64,000 nt of DNA from Narthecium ossifragum (taxonomy: Eukaryota; Streptophyta; Magnoliopsida; Dioscoreales; Nartheciaceae). The notes under the pieces were generated by a model. The model did no database searches and had not been told where the DNA came from. It saw nothing but the letters and a program-made list of their open reading frames with translations. Of this stretch, positions 63,752 to 64,000 are shown piece by piece; the first letter of the stretch is position 1, and each line of letters opens with the position of its first letter. A program made the translations under genes and the position numbers. The stretch lies in the NCBI GenBank assembly GCA_963920575.1, contig OY986967.1:23515648-23579647 (forward strand), read 5' to 3'.

Positions 63752-63806
63752 AGGTGCGGCGCATGGATCGCTGGGCGGGCGGCGCATGGATCGTTGAGCG
63801 CGCAGG

Positions 63807-63868
63807 TGGCATGCATGAAGAGAGAGGAGGCGACGGTGGCATGCATGAAGAGAGAGGAGGCGACGGTG
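63807..63868. repeat. 30-bp tandem repeat, two copies
   Basis: GGTGGCATGCATGAAGAGAG(AGGAGGCGAC) occurs twice in a row, with a third partial copy. Confidence 0.9.
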
Positions 63869-63870
63869 GC

Positions 63871-64000
63871 ATGCCCAAGTCCGGCTTCGGCACTGCCGTC
63901 TCTAGTGCCGGTGCCAACAACACCGTCTACGGCCTCGACTAGTGCTTCAAGTACGTCTCCTCCGCCGGCTGCCCAGCTTTGCTACAGTGGAAGCCATGGA
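63871..64000 (+). pseudogene. Possible DUF26-like (cysteine-rich) fragment at window edge
   Basis: KSGFGTAVSSAGANNTVYGLD, a TAG stop, then CFKYVSSAGC faintly resembles the Gnk2/DUF26 repeat (YGL...C...S...C). Too short, and interrupted; the assignment is tentative. Confidence 0.25.

Noticed and set aside
63340..63942. 200-codon plus frame near the right end
   Set aside because: Simple-repeat CTCTCT and short tandem repeats create it; only the last part has faint protein resemblance, which I list as a tentative fragment.

Overview
The window is nuclear DNA from a flowering plant. It has intron-rich GH1 beta-glucosidase genes with canonical GT-AG introns, fragments of plant-only families (HAK potassium transporter, UDP-glycosyltransferase, SKU5-type multicopper-oxidase-like protein) and plant retrotransposon lineages (L1 LINE, Ty3/gypsy chromovirus, Athila/Tat-type, Del/Tekay-like LTRs, TRIM, hAT/Mutator/Harbinger-like short elements). 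I cannot name the species. No rRNA, tRNA, CRISPR or bacterial operon is visible.

The gene framework is a tandem family of GH1 beta-glucosidases, all on the minus strand. Copy A (2555-3342) shows only exons 1-5; a LINE lies a few bases past its exon 5 splice donor, and the rest is outside the window. Copies B (35481-38734) and C (53893-57132) each have 13 exons whose phases join into an uninterrupted 513-residue protein with a signal peptide and both catalytic glutamates. Parts of the flanks were copied with the genes, so each copy serves as an empty site for insertions in the others. Two first-exon fragments of a HAK-type transporter (near 5.2 and 26.1 kb) lie between copies A and B. The right end (58.5-64 kb) holds gene and transposon debris: a LINE remnant, nested MITEs, and a chimeric UGT/SKS-like pseudogene.

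Most of the rest is retrotransposon. From 6.4 to 25.7 kb there is a pile of LTRs: a solo LTR at 6430-7581; an Athila/Tat-like gag region with one LTR and tRNA-Asp-type primer site (7855-13929), split by a solo LTR (9435-11613); another solo LTR (14536-16452); a giant LTR-like block (16472-23266) carrying a young TRIM; and an LTR running into a 200-N gap. A recent, frame-damaged Ty3/gypsy element (29879-35330) sits 150 bp past the stop codon of gene B. An older gypsy element (41619-51793) is broken by three nested solo LTRs, each with a 5-bp target duplication.

The most striking observation is a shared sequence module in several unrelated LTR families: arrays of paired palindromes with core GATCGATC. 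I counted 32 pairs; in 31 the two cores start 21-23 bp apart, and pairs recur about every 71 or 63 bp. The flanks of the core differ between families but stay largely symmetrical. In five LTRs the array ends 61-65 bp before a CTATAAATAG-type TATA box, with a conserved block between. This looks like a recurrent U3 enhancer or hairpin module. The geometry is read directly from the sequence; the function is inference.
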